From: DT-110 sp030148525
Lineage (GTDB): Bacteria; Bacteroidota; Bacteroidia; Chitinophagales; Saprospiraceae
DNA length: 64,000 nt
Direction: 5' to 3'
NCBI GenBank assembly: GCA_965227445.1
Contig: OZ245751.1
Location: 4,836,001 to 4,900,000 of the forward strand
Part shown: one piece after another, positions 46,674-56,398 of the stretch
How the letters are laid out: every line of letters begins with the position of its first letter
Numbering within the stretch: the first letter of the stretch is position 1
Made by a program: the position numbers and the translations under genes
Notes under the pieces: generated by a model
What the model saw: only the letters and a program-made list of their open reading frames with translations
Databases searched by the model: none
Told to the model about the DNA's origin: nothing

Positions 46674-47519
46674 ATGAAACAACAACACAACATCCTGGTC
46701 ATTGGAGGCACCGGGAAGACGGGTCGCCGTGTGGCGGACCTTTTACAACAGAAGAATCAACACGTACGCATCGGCTCCCGGAGTCAGGATCCCCCCTTCG
46801 ACTGGCAGGATCCCGCTACCTGGACTGCAGCTTTGGAGGGCATGGATAGGGTGTACATCACCTATCATCCCGACCTGGCCGTACCGGGAGCTTATGAAGC
46901 GATTACGGGTTTGGTGGCTGCCGCCAAAAAAGCCGGTGTGCAAAAGCTGGTCTTACTTTCCGGTAAGGGCGAGCGGGAAGCCGAACGGTGCGAAGATGTA
47001 GTCGCTACCTCCGGTCTGGACTACACCCTCGTTCGGGCCTCCTGGTTTAATCAGAATTTTAGCGAAAGCTTTTTTCTGGAGCCGGTGTTATCAGGGCGCG
47101 TGGCTATGCCCATGCCGGAGGCCAGGATTCCCTTTGTCGACGCCGATGATATTGCCGAGGTGGCGGTAGAAGTCTTGCTAAATGATGCCCATAACGGCCA
47201 AACCTACGAGATATCAGGACCCCGCCTGCTTACTTTTGCGGAAGCAGTGAGTGAGATCGCCGAGGCGACAGGCCGGAACATCCAATTTCAGCCCGTTTCC
47301 CTGGAAGATTATGCGCAAGGCATGGAAGCACAAGGCGTTCCCGCACCAGTCATCTGGCTATTCAAATACCTGTTTACGGAGGTACTGGGGAACCCACGAA
47401 ACTCAGAAGTTACCAGGGATGTAGCCAAGGTATTAGGCCGACCCGCTAAAGACTTTCGCACCTACGCCCGGGAGGTGGCCGCCACCGGAGCCTGGACGCC
47501 CAAGGTTACTATGATATAA
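46674..47519 (+). CDS. NmrA-like NAD(P)-binding reductase (atypical SDR)
   Basis: 281 residues. The dinucleotide-binding motif VIGGTGKTGRRV is at residues 9-20, followed by VRIGSRSQDPPFDW. The GLVAAAKKAGVQKLVLLSGKG and DYTLVRASWFNQNF blocks are typical of the NmrA/atypical short-chain dehydrogenase group (quinone oxidoreductase-like or redox-sensor proteins). No classic YxxxK catalytic pair is obvious, so a regulatory or quinone-reducing role is possible. A strong terminator follows at 47546. Confidence 0.87.
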   Translation: MKQQHNILVIGGTGKTGRRVADLLQQKNQHVRIGSRSQDPPFDWQDPATWTAALEGMDRVYITYHPDLAVPGAYEAITGLVAAAKKAGVQKLVLLSGKGEREAERCEDVVATSGLDYTLVRASWFNQNFSESFFLEPVLSGRVAMPMPEARIPFVDADDIAEVAVEVLLNDAHNGQTYEISGPRLLTFAEAVSEIAEATGRNIQFQPVSLEDYAQGMEAQGVPAPVIWLFKYLFTEVLGNPRNSEVTRDVAKVLGRPAKDFRTYAREVAATGAWTPKVTMI

Positions 47520-47545
47520 GGCTTGATGATGATTAGTGCTATTTG

Positions 47546-47579
47546 AATGGCTGGGGTGGAAAACACTCCGGCCATTTTT
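47546..47579 (+). terminator. Rho-independent terminator after the NmrA-like gene
   Basis: 13-bp stem AATGGCTGGGGTG (47546-47558) with CACTCCGGCCATT (47564-47576), including two G-T wobbles, loop GAAAA, running into TTTTT (47575-47579). It starts 26 bp after the stop codon. Confidence 0.85.
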
Positions 47580-47636
47580 GGGTTGGTCTGCTTGGAATCT
47601 TCCTTTTTTATTTCCGGTAAAGTATTTACTTTAACA

Positions 47637-47690
47637 TGAGGTTGGGTCTTGATTCTCTGTATTCTACAAAATCACACAGACCCAACCTCA
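47637..47690. repeat. Dispersed hairpin repeat, copy 3
   Basis: Perfect 13-bp arms TGAGGTTGGGTCT (47637-47649) and AGACCCAACCTCA (47678-47690). With one mismatch the arms extend outward by AAC/GTT. It shares the AGGTTGGG arm with 19316-19367 and the outer AAC...GTT with 19441-19497. Confidence 0.65.
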
Positions 47691-47702
47691 CGTTACTTTA
47701 CT

Positions 47703-47738
47703 ATTGGTCAAAACTGGCCTAGGCCAGTTTTGACCAAT
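47703..47738. repeat. Perfect 36-bp palindrome upstream of the beta-helix gene
   Basis: Begins ATTGGTCAAAACTGGCC and reads identically on both strands about a central TA at 47720-47721. It is followed by CATTTTTTGCGAAAGC, so it could work as a terminator hairpin on the plus strand, or as a protein-binding palindrome. It lies 56 bp before the next start codon. Confidence 0.75.
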
Positions 47739-47793
47739 CATTTTTTGCGAAAGCAACCCAAAAACTGATTAAAAAAACCTAAACCCAGTTCAC

Positions 47794-50106
47794 ATGCGAT
47801 GGATGTCCTATGCTTTAGCTTTTCTCTTTCTTTGTTTGACGGTTCACCTGGGAGCGACCAAATACTATATAGACTCGTCTGATGGCGATAATTCAAAAAA
47901 TGGGATGACCCCCGAAAATGCCTGGAAAACATTACAACGCATTAGAGATTCAGGTCCTGAGCCAGGAGATACATTTTTACTCCAAAGGGGTGAAATATGG
48001 GAAGGAGTACAATTAAGAATCTCTCACTCAGGTCTTGTTGGTCAGCCAATTGTTTACGGTTCATATGGAGATCCTGCTGAGCCACTCCCAATTATATCTG
48101 GAATTGACACTATACCGGGAACTGACCTATCTTCAAACTGGACAGAGACTTCTAGTGGGATATGGAAAATGGAGTTACCTAAAACCCCAAATCGCCTCTT
48201 TGTAGATGGTATTGAAACCCTTCGTGCCGACAACTTTGAAAATTTGGGTATAACGGATTCACTTGGATCAACTGGTACATGGTTTTTTGCCGACTCCACA
48301 CTATTTATTGTTGCTCCCAATAATCCTGCGACGCACTTTTCGGCAATTGTGGGTGGTGTTCACTTTCAGACGGCACCGGTCGAAGACGCGGACTATATTG
48401 TTATTCAGGACATAGACTTAAGAGGTGCTTCTGGTGCCACAGTTTTTATTGCAGGTAGCAATTACATTACTGTTCAAAGATGTTCATTAGGATGGAATGC
48501 TAACTCCGGATTAACGATAATTGACTATAAGCTAATGAACCAGCCTAGAAAAGGATCCTCAAATATCGTTGTAAGAGATAACACCTTTGATTCTAATTTC
48601 ACCTTTTTCTATGGAAATGAATCTGGCAGAGGATGTGGTGATGGTGTGAAACTTTTTTATTGGGCTAATAATTGTGAAGTCTACGGAAATACATTTATTA
48701 ATTGGGCGCATAATGCCGTAGAGTTATTGGCTGACACCGACTTTTCAGTTGGAGTAACCAACAACAAAATCCACGACAACTACATCACCGCACCCGACAT
48801 TCCCTACGCCCACCCCCTGGGCATGGATGGCTTCCTGGATAAATGCCGCGATAACGAATTCTACCGCAACTTCATCGATAGCTGCCGGACCACCTCCCAG
48901 GTGAACGGCAATAACAATTGGGTACACCACAACATCGTAGTGGGTATGCGCAATTCTCCGAACAAGGTCAACGGTACGGCCTTTGCCTTTGCGATTGGGG
49001 TCTATGACACCTTATTGGTAAGCCAGGATAACCGTTTCGACCACAACCTCATCATCGATACGGAAGAAGCCGCTTTCCAAATACGAAGTTTTGGCTGGGA
49101 CAGTATTACCAGAAATCACCAAATCCGAAACAACATACTTTATGAAGTGGGCCAAAATCCGAAAAGCGGTCGCTATTCAGTGGGGACGGGTATTGAACTG
49201 TATGACCCAGACACAACCGGCGTCGGCGGTAACACCTTCCAGAACAACCTTTTCTACAACAGCCTCAGCGATAGCAACTTTGTTTTTGTGCGGGACAGCA
49301 GCACACACTATTCGGTGGCCGCATTCAATGCCCTGAACGGAGTGGATACCAATACCATCAGCGGGAATATCTTCGGCGATCCCCTGTTCATTGATCTGGC
49401 AAATAGGGATTACCGGCCACAGCAAGGATCCCCCGCTATCGACGCGGGACTGGATCTGGGCTATGCCCTCGACTACGATCAAATGCCGCGCCTGGAAGGT
49501 GCTGCCCCGGACATGGGACCCTTCGAAACCAACTACCCTGATCCCTGCGTACCGATCGAGGGTGATAGCCTGATATCGGATCCGATGGTCCTCGCGGCGA
49601 TGGATTCGATAATGAGTGGAACCTATTCTTCCCCCGACACCCTGGATCTCACGGGCGGCACCGTCTATGCGGGTGACTCGGTAGTGATGCGGGCCCGGGA
49701 GCATTTGGTTTTCCGGCCGGGCTTTTCGGTAGAACCGGGAGCTTCGTTCAGGGCCCAGGTGGCGGATCTGTGTGATCCGGTGGTCATGATGGTTATCGAA
49801 GAACCGGGGCAGATACCAGAACCGCCTATTCGTCGTGCGACCAGGACGATCCTACAAGTAGCTCCCAATCCCGCGACCACTCAGCTACAGGTGAACTTTA
49901 CCCTGACGGAGGCGGGTCCGGTGCGCCTGACGCTGATCAACTTACAGGGTCAGACGGTGCAGCGGGTATTCGAATCTGCCCGCCAGGCGGCCGGTGAATA
50001 CAGGCTGGAAATCCCACTCGGCCAACAGCGGGCGGGTTTATACGTGCTGATGCTGGAGCACAATGGAGAGCGGGTCGTACAGCGGGTCGTGGTGCAAGGG
50101 GAGTAG
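47794..50106 (+). CDS. Secreted right-handed beta-helix protein with T9SS sorting domain
   Basis: 770 residues. Signal peptide ends VHLGAT. The next segment, KYYIDSSDGDNSKNGMTPENAWKT, is the common entry to pectate-lyase-like beta-helices, which continue to about 590 (NNKIHDNYI, NRFDHNLIIDTEEAAFQIRS). Residues about 605-670 form a GTVYAGDSVVMRAREHLVFR module also seen in the giant protein at 50953. The last 85 residues are a T9SS type A domain (VAPNPATTQLQVNFTL). Base composition changes inside the gene: about 35-42% G+C up to about 48755, then about 48-62% in sampled 60-base lines. Function: adhesin or polysaccharide lyase/hydrolase; no catalytic set assigned. Confidence 0.85.
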   Translation: MRWMSYALAFLFLCLTVHLGATKYYIDSSDGDNSKNGMTPENAWKTLQRIRDSGPEPGDTFLLQRGEIWEGVQLRISHSGLVGQPIVYGSYGDPAEPLPIISGIDTIPGTDLSSNWTETSSGIWKMELPKTPNRLFVDGIETLRADNFENLGITDSLGSTGTWFFADSTLFIVAPNNPATHFSAIVGGVHFQTAPVEDADYIVIQDIDLRGASGATVFIAGSNYITVQRCSLGWNANSGLTIIDYKLMNQPRKGSSNIVVRDNTFDSNFTFFYGNESGRGCGDGVKLFYWANNCEVYGNTFINWAHNAVELLADTDFSVGVTNNKIHDNYITAPDIPYAHPLGMDGFLDKCRDNEFYRNFIDSCRTTSQVNGNNNWVHHNIVVGMRNSPNKVNGTAFAFAIGVYDTLLVSQDNRFDHNLIIDTEEAAFQIRSFGWDSITRNHQIRNNILYEVGQNPKSGRYSVGTGIELYDPDTTGVGGNTFQNNLFYNSLSDSNFVFVRDSSTHYSVAAFNALNGVDTNTISGNIFGDPLFIDLANRDYRPQQGSPAIDAGLDLGYALDYDQMPRLEGAAPDMGPFETNYPDPCVPIEGDSLISDPMVLAAMDSIMSGTYSSPDTLDLTGGTVYAGDSVVMRAREHLVFRPGFSVEPGASFRAQVADLCDPVVMMVIEEPGQIPEPPIRRATRTILQVAPNPATTQLQVNFTLTEAGPVRLTLINLQGQTVQRVFESARQAAGEYRLEIPLGQQRAGLYVLMLEHNGERVVQRVVVQGE

Positions 50107-50108
50107 GA

Positions 50109-50603
50109 TTACTGTAGCCGATTCCGTTTGGTCTGATAATTCAGTACGTATGCCCGTTTTGTAGCCTCATTCAGATATGATCGCTGAATAAGGGCCTCCA
50201 CTTCATCCTGTCTGGTCTGGAATGGCTTCATTAAAGCTTCAAATCTTCTATCGGGAATGCCGATTTTTTTGGCGAAAACCAGAAAGTCGGAAAGTCCGGT
50301 ATTACGGTTTTGCATGTTAGGCGCTCCCTCGCGAAAAAGCCCCTTATCAAGGGCAAAATCGGAATTATCTACATGAATTCGGGTATTTACCAAGTCATAA
50401 GCCGGACTGAGTACATGATCACCCTGGGGTGTTTCCAGGACCGAAAAGTTTTTTAAGTGAGCATCTCCATTGGAAAACAAAAAATTGAACACGATTAATG
50501 AAAATAGCTTCTCCAATTCGTGACTTAAAAAGTGCCCTTTATCGCACTTTCGTGCAAAAAAAAGCTCCGATCCATCCTTAAACGCCCACAAAGTGCATCT
50601 CAA
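50109..50603 (-). pseudogene. HipA-like kinase, 5'-truncated remnant
   Basis: The 164-residue frame opens with a TTG and carries only the C-terminal half of a HipA-family serine/threonine kinase: the catalytic loop FSNGDAHLKNFS (about 43-54), SPAYDLVNTRI (about 66-76) and the helical tail. The ATP-binding N-terminal half and any HipB antitoxin are missing. Upstream sequence (50529-50611) instead holds four AAAGTGC/GCACTTT words in alternating orientation, which may mark a deletion scar or an old operator. It ends 2 bp from the convergent beta-helix gene. Probably non-functional. Confidence 0.7.
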
Positions 50604-50952
50604 AGCACTTTATGGGTAAAAAAAGCCCCTCCCAAAAGGGGAAGGGCCGAGTAAACACTTCTTCGAAATAAAGTTTCTTAGGTGTTTTTTTGCTTTATGT
50701 GAGATTGACAAGCTGGGCTGTTGCTAAACGGCTGCATGTCTCCACCGCACCTTGTATTTGGTACCGGGTATTAGGTAGTAGGACCTGCTCAGTCCATATA
50801 CACTCTATCCTTTATTAAATACACCTTTACAAATCATTGAAAATCAATACTATTCAGGGCGAAGGTTGAGGCTGAGGTTTAGGTTTAGGCTCAGGTTGAG
50901 ATTGAGGTTAAATCCTTGAACCTTGGACCTTGGACCTTGGACCTTTGTCCAC
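50604..50952. repeat. Gene-free stretch with hairpins and short tandem repeats
   Basis: No gene seen. 50633-50656 is a GC-rich hairpin (GCCCCTCCC / GGGGAAGGGCC) after a run of A. 50868-50910 is a degenerate hexamer array (GAGGTT/TAGGTT-like). 50921-50941 is three exact copies of CCTTGGA followed by CCTTT, directly before the end of the giant T9SS gene. Confidence 0.6.
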
Positions 50953-53900
50953 CTACGGCTTATACACATTCAGCTTCTGCACCAGCACTCCCACGGTAGT
51001 GCGGATCTGTACCCAGTACATGCCGTCGGCGAGGCGATTCGTTTGCCACTGCACCTGATGGCGACCGGCATCCTGTGGCCAGTTTTGTATCAGGGTTTTA
51101 ACGTAGCGTCCCTGGGCGTCGAACAGGACCAGGTTGACCGGTCCGCCTTCCGGCAAAAAGTATTGGGTGGTCACCTCCCCGAAGGTCGGATTGGGGAAGA
51201 GCATCATATCCAGCTCGCCGATCTCCTCGGCGGGGATGCGCCAGTCGATGGCAGCCATGGGGTCGGTATCGTCAGGCTCTGACAACTGCACCGCCGGGGT
51301 ACAATCATCAATGCGGGCGGTGAAAATGCCTTGGGCTACAAAGCCTGGCTTCAGGGTGATGGAGGTTCCGGCGGTGTAGGTCACTTCAGCGCCATCGGGC
51401 ACTACGACCGACCCGTTGGTGGTAATCGTCTCGCTGGCGCGCACATCGTCTCCGCTCAGGGAATAGGTGATGGCATCAACGGAAATGACGCTGCCATCGC
51501 AGGTCACCGGTGTATCGGGATCGATGTCATTGCAAATGCCATCCATATCGGTATCACCGGTGCTATCGTCACCCTGGCAGAGGTCGCAGCGGTCGCCTAC
51601 ACCGTCGCCGTCGGAGTCGGTGCCGGAAACGGGGGCGCCGTAGGTCCAGTCCGGAGCACTGTATGTTGGTATTCCAACCGCGAATCCATTATTCCCGGTT
51701 GGACTCTGGTCCAGAATGCCCCCACCCGGAAAGTTCGGAGCAGAAGCTAGTTTGGTGAACGGGTAATAGCCCACCAAACCCGTTTCAGAACCGGTCAATG
51801 TATTATTTAGATTGTCGTTTATCTGGGTGGACGTGCGGGCTTCATTCCAGAAGCGCAATTCGTCAAAGCTTCCTTTCGTATACTCCCCAGTCCCCCGGCT
51901 TCCAAAATAGACCACGCCGTTCCCCGTTACCTGACCGGTCACAGTATCGTTGGTGGTCGCATCCTCCTGCCCGTCTACATAAATGCGCAGGGTTGCACCA
52001 TCCTTGACGAAAGCGACGTGGTGCCATTGGTCGTCATCGAAGGTGCTGTTGGTGGCAACACTGGGATTAGCAGTTCCATCATACCGCAGGAATACGAGTT
52101 TTTTACTGGGTCCCGTATAGCGGATAGCGTACGGATAACCAAAACCCGTATTCAGTTTCTCCAGAATGACCCCACTGGTTGAGTAGCCAGACGGGATGTT
52201 CACCCAGAACTCAATGGTAAAGTTCTGATTGGTCCCAAAATCAACGGCACTGTTGCTGGGAAACTGGAGCCGATCATCAATGCCATCGAACGTAAGACCA
52301 CGCCCGTTGAAGTTGATGAAGGTCCCGTTATTTCCGTTGCTGGTCTTATCCATCAGGATCGGGTCATCCGTGAGGTTCGATTGGGGCGTACCTTCGGTTG
52401 CATCGTAATATGCTAAGAGGCCGACTTCGTTGCCCGTCAGGATGGCATTCCGGTCCATATTTTGCACGCCCTGCCAGATGCGTATTTCGTCAATATCACC
52501 TTCGAAATGACTACTTCCGCCACCTAGCTTTCCGATCAGTAAAGGCCGACCGCCGTTGGTGGTATTGTAGTTTAAGCTTCCGCTTTCACTGATCACGCCG
52601 TTAAGGTAGATTCGGGTGGGGGCGGGTCCACTGTTGTTGAATTCGATGCGTAGGTGGGTCCAGGTACCTAAGGGCGCTGTTCCATAGGAGGTCATAACAT
52701 CCGTTCCGTTACCCGAGATGGTGATCTTGCCATCAAAATCACGGCGGATGAAGAAGTTGGATGCCCCGGAATTGAAATTCTGGTACATGGAAACGATTAC
52801 ACCTGAGGAATTACGGGTAGGCCTGATCCAGGCTTCAAAGGTGATGGCCTGACTGGTAGTTGGTGCTAAAACAGAACTATTAGGTATTTCGATGTAATTA
52901 TCCTCACCGTCAAAATATACACCTACCAAGGGTTCGTTATCGCAATCATCCACATTGTTGCGTAAACCATCGTTATCGTCGTCCTGCACGGCATCCGGAT
53001 CGGCGCAGAAATCGCCCGTACCGTCGTTATTTCCGTCATAATTCTCGATCTCCGGCCCGATTACATAATTGGAAACGGGACCAGTAAAGGAGAACCCTTC
53101 GTAATCAACGGCATAGATAGGACTACCTACATTGGAATTATTCCCATTCGGGATTCCCTCGTTGAAGTCCAGGTGCAGCTTCAGATCGCCCCCCTGGGTC
53201 AACTCATTGAATAAATTGGCCTGCACTTCCTCAGTTATGCGGTTGGTTCCCCACACTCGTACCTCGTCCAGGGCTCCTTTAAACTGGTGCTGACTATAGG
53301 ACAATTCACTGGTTGTTCCTATTTCGTAGGATGGAATAAGCAGATTAACCTCCGGGGTAAGCCAGCCGCTGGTGCGGTATTCCCCATTGATGAACAGACG
53401 GGTCTGCCCACGATCAACCGAGACCGTCACGTGGGTCCAGTCGGTAATGGGCGTATAGTGCACCAACACAGAGCGGAAAATCTCCTGGTCACGGCGTTCC
53501 ATTACTAATACCCCGTTCGTGCCGACCGCTACCCCAACGACCACCGAATCCTTCTCACCGAAACCGGTGGGTTCCCAGGACGGATAAAATACGAAGGGAA
53601 TATCCACACTGAAATTGTTGAAGGAGGTAGAGTTGGTCAGGTTGGTCTCCGCCTCATTGGCCGGAATGGCAGATTCGGGCTTCACCCAAAATTCGTAGGC
53701 AAATTTATCACCAACACCCGCCAGTGTATTCTCGTAGAGTCCCTGAAAGTTGATGCGATCATCGTTCCCATCAAAATGCAACCCGGCATTGGGTACGGTG
53801 GGACAATTATCACACACCAACCCGTCGCCGTCATCATCCGACATGTATTCGTTGAGTAAGGTCGGGCAATCGTCACAGACGTCGCCCACCCCATCGTGGT

Positions 53901-56106
53901 CCACATCGGACTGGTCGGCATTGGTAGTGTTCGGACAATTATCACAGACATCTCCCGTTCCGTCCGTATCCACATCTTCCTGGTTGGCGTTGGCCACCGT
54001 CGGGCAATTATCGCAGGCATCACCCAGACCATCGCCGTCGGTATCCTGTTGATTGGCATTCGCAATATCGGGGCAGTTATCCTGCGCATCTACCGTGTTA
54101 TCAAAATCCCGGTCCTCGGCACAGCGATCGATGGTGCCATTACCGAAACTGACGCTCACGTTGATGAATTCCCGGACGGTGGAATCCGACATCATTTCCG
54201 GAGCCAGGAACAAGCGCAAATTTTTATAGTCTAGCGTCTGGGCATCTTTTTGGCTCACGATCAGGGTGCGATTCAGGCAGGTATTGGCCGGTATTTCCTG
54301 GAAGGGGAAAGCCGACAGAGCCAGGCTCACCCCGTTCATGGTGACTAAGGCTTCGTTATCGTTGGAGGTATTGACCAACCGCAACTCGTACGAACGCGGA
54401 TAATCACTGTCATTGCAGATCTTGATGGGAATCTCCAGGGGTTGCCCCGGGGGCGCATTGACGATGTTGGCGTAATCGTTCAGGCAACCCGGCTCCCCAT
54501 TTTCTACCCTCGGTTGATCGATTTGGTAGCCGCCTTCGTAGGGTCGGGAGGTTCTCGAGCCACTGCCCAGTCGGAACATGGGGGTACCGTAGCTGGGGTC
54601 ATCAGCTACTTCCACACAAACGCTTTCGGGCAGGGAATCATCGTCCCAGATGGTGTACCCTACCGTTTTGGTGGAGGATGCCGACTGGGTAACCCCCTCC
54701 CCAAAGGATTGCCGGGTCGTCACCTCATAACTGGTCTCGAAACCATTACCGCCGGCATTCAGGAAGAATTCGATCCCGGCACTGTTTTCAAAGGTATAGT
54801 CGACATCCAGGCTGTAGGCATTGGTCTCGGTCGAGGTGTTGGATCGACCTGCCGGAGCACCAGGAGGGAAACATTCGGGGGTTCCGTAGTTGCCATTGGC
54901 TTTATTGGCGGCATTCTGGTCCAGCATCTGCTGCCACAGATCAGCCTGATTCTCCGCGTAGGTCCGCCGATACACCGTTTCATTCGGATCGTTGGCTACG
55001 GCCAGTTCCTTGGCAATTTCCTCCTCCACTTGCTCTTCCGAAAAGAAAAAGTTCTCCACCGAATCATCATCAGTGGGGCCCATCACCAGCCGCTTACCAA
55101 ATTTTAGTTTGCAATCCTCGTAAAACCAGGCATCATAGGTGCCGTAGAGCATCATGGTACTGCGGCCGAGAAAATAACTTTGTCCGGGGGTAATGCCCGT
55201 ATTGGCGTCATCCGGAGTGCTCCTGGTTTGTTTATTGGTCACACAGACTTCGTGCGTTGTGTTGGAGGTGCGGGTAAAGGTTTGGTCCCACTCGAAATTG
55301 AACTGATTGTAGATCTCCAGACTGACGGTGTAGATAAACCCCACATCGCCCTTAAAGCCGAACCGGAAGCCCAGATCTACCTCCTCGGTTTGGGAATCCT
55401 GCGTACGGGTCTCTACATTGGTGCAATAGGTCTCCCCCGTTTCAAAGGTGGTGGAGCTTTTATCGCCCGGAGGGTCGTGCAGTACCAGGTAGGGAATGGC
55501 CGGTGAGCGGATGGAGTCGATGATCTCTACCTGCTCCTGCCCGTTGGCGGGGCCGGTGACGTAGATGGGGATGACGACGTGTTCCTGAAAATAACCCCAG
55601 ATGTTATCAATACGCCAGTTATTAAAACGCAAACAGGCAGCATCCAACCCGCTCATATTATTGGTGGACAGGGTATATTGAAAAATGCCATTCCCAAGAT
55701 TGGTTACCTGTTCACTTAAAAGAAAGTTTGGGATGGCATCTAACCTGGCATTACCAATAAAATTAACAAAAGGTTGATAGGATGTGTTAGAGTTGTTGTA
55801 CAACTGCTTAATCTGAATGGGATAGGTCTTATTGCGCTCCACCAGAAAATGGGGGCGATTCGGATCGGAACAGTTCCTGACCAATGCATCCAGACCACTT
55901 ACATCATTATTGACCTTATATAACCCCGCCACGCTTCCGTTGATGGGGCAATTCTCCGGTGCGGGGAGGCCGGAAATTTCCAGCCCTAAAGTGGGTCCAT
56001 GGTAGGTGATGGTACTACCGTTGTAAGTGATGGTCTGTGCCTGGCCTTTTGACGGAAGTAAAAACAGACTGAGCAGCAGGGGTAGAAGGATGTGCCTCGT
56101 TTTCAT
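50953..56106 (-). CDS. Giant T9SS-secreted protein: TSP3 repeats and three LamG domains
   Basis: 1717 residues from ATG at 56106 (signal MKTRHILLPLLLSLFLLPSKGQAQ); the longer frame to 56220 only adds a repeat-derived leader. N-terminal about 640 residues are a large beta-rich region of unknown type (TFENSAGIEFFLNAGGNG). Thrombospondin type-3 Ca-binding repeats follow (about 660-770, DNCPTVANANQEDVDTDGTG). Three concanavalin-like LamG domains come next (about 776-1020, 1064-1250, 1265-1475; FDGNDDRINF, FDGEDNYIEI, FDGIDDRLQF), then a further acidic repeat, a GTSITLKPGF module and a T9SS sorting domain (last about 90 residues, LFPNPTFGEVTTQYFL). Probably a surface adhesin or glycan-binding protein. 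Confidence 0.88.
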   Translation of the reverse strand: MKTRHILLPLLLSLFLLPSKGQAQTITYNGSTITYHGPTLGLEISGLPAPENCPINGSVAGLYKVNNDVSGLDALVRNCSDPNRPHFLVERNKTYPIQIKQLYNNSNTSYQPFVNFIGNARLDAIPNFLLSEQVTNLGNGIFQYTLSTNNMSGLDAACLRFNNWRIDNIWGYFQEHVVIPIYVTGPANGQEQVEIIDSIRSPAIPYLVLHDPPGDKSSTTFETGETYCTNVETRTQDSQTEEVDLGFRFGFKGDVGFIYTVSLEIYNQFNFEWDQTFTRTSNTTHEVCVTNKQTRSTPDDANTGITPGQSYFLGRSTMMLYGTYDAWFYEDCKLKFGKRLVMGPTDDDSVENFFFSEEQVEEEIAKELAVANDPNETVYRRTYAENQADLWQQMLDQNAANKANGNYGTPECFPPGAPAGRSNTSTETNAYSLDVDYTFENSAGIEFFLNAGGNGFETSYEVTTRQSFGEGVTQSASSTKTVGYTIWDDDSLPESVCVEVADDPSYGTPMFRLGSGSRTSRPYEGGYQIDQPRVENGEPGCLNDYANIVNAPPGQPLEIPIKICNDSDYPRSYELRLVNTSNDNEALVTMNGVSLALSAFPFQEIPANTCLNRTLIVSQKDAQTLDYKNLRLFLAPEMMSDSTVREFINVSVSFGNGTIDRCAEDRDFDNTVDAQDNCPDIANANQQDTDGDGLGDACDNCPTVANANQEDVDTDGTGDVCDNCPNTTNADQSDVDHDGVGDVCDDCPTLLNEYMSDDDGDGLVCDNCPTVPNAGLHFDGNDDRINFQGLYENTLAGVGDKFAYEFWVKPESAIPANEAETNLTNSTSFNNFSVDIPFVFYPSWEPTGFGEKDSVVVGVAVGTNGVLVMERRDQEIFRSVLVHYTPITDWTHVTVSVDRGQTRLFINGEYRTSGWLTPEVNLLIPSYEIGTTSELSYSQHQFKGALDEVRVWGTNRITEEVQANLFNELTQGGDLKLHLDFNEGIPNGNNSNVGSPIYAVDYEGFSFTGPVSNYVIGPEIENYDGNNDGTGDFCADPDAVQDDDNDGLRNNVDDCDNEPLVGVYFDGEDNYIEIPNSSVLAPTTSQAITFEAWIRPTRNSSGVIVSMYQNFNSGASNFFIRRDFDGKITISGNGTDVMTSYGTAPLGTWTHLRIEFNNSGPAPTRIYLNGVISESGSLNYNTTNGGRPLLIGKLGGGSSHFEGDIDEIRIWQGVQNMDRNAILTGNEVGLLAYYDATEGTPQSNLTDDPILMDKTSNGNNGTFINFNGRGLTFDGIDDRLQFPSNSAVDFGTNQNFTIEFWVNIPSGYSTSGVILEKLNTGFGYPYAIRYTGPSKKLVFLRYDGTANPSVATNSTFDDDQWHHVAFVKDGATLRIYVDGQEDATTNDTVTGQVTGNGVVYFGSRGTGEYTKGSFDELRFWNEARTSTQINDNLNNTLTGSETGLVGYYPFTKLASAPNFPGGGILDQSPTGNNGFAVGIPTYSAPDWTYGAPVSGTDSDGDGVGDRCDLCQGDDSTGDTDMDGICNDIDPDTPVTCDGSVISVDAITYSLSGDDVRASETITTNGSVVVPDGAEVTYTAGTSITLKPGFVAQGIFTARIDDCTPAVQLSEPDDTDPMAAIDWRIPAEEIGELDMMLFPNPTFGEVTTQYFLPEGGPVNLVLFDAQGRYVKTLIQNWPQDAGRHQVQWQTNRLADGMYWVQIRTTVGVLVQKLNVYKP

Positions 56107-56184
56107 AGGGCTTGCATGTTTGTTTTCGAAGAAGATGGTATGAACGCCGGGCCACTTTCGGCCCAAGTAAAACCCATCCCCCAA

Positions 56185-56296
56185 CCCCCTTCCCTTCGAA
56201 AAAGGGAAGGGGGCGTTCAACCGAGATATATGGAGTATGTAAACTCACTCGTATCTCCGCAAGGATGATTCTCCCTCCCTTTGCAAAGGGAGGGAG
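56185..56296. repeat. Two REP-like pyrimidine/purine palindromes
   Basis: 56185-56213 pairs CCCCCTTCCCTT with AAGGGAAGGGGG around a 5-nt loop. 56271-56296 is a perfect 26-bp palindrome centred on TTGCAA (CTCCCTCCCTTTG half). Both are of the C-rich/G-rich type scattered between genes in many Bacteroidota. They lie in the 402-bp gap between the divergent giant T9SS gene and the response regulator. Confidence 0.7.
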
Positions 56297-56398
56297 TTAG
56301 TGGGTGGGTTTTGTCAAAGAATTTTTGACTCCTGATTTCATTCAATCCGGAGATCAATAATTAAAATAGTGCGCCAGTGCCAGTTGTACCGCCGCAAA

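Noticed and set aside
50109..50603. Active HipBA toxin-antitoxin module
   Set aside because: Only the C-terminal half of HipA is present, started by a TTG, with no HipB gene next to it.
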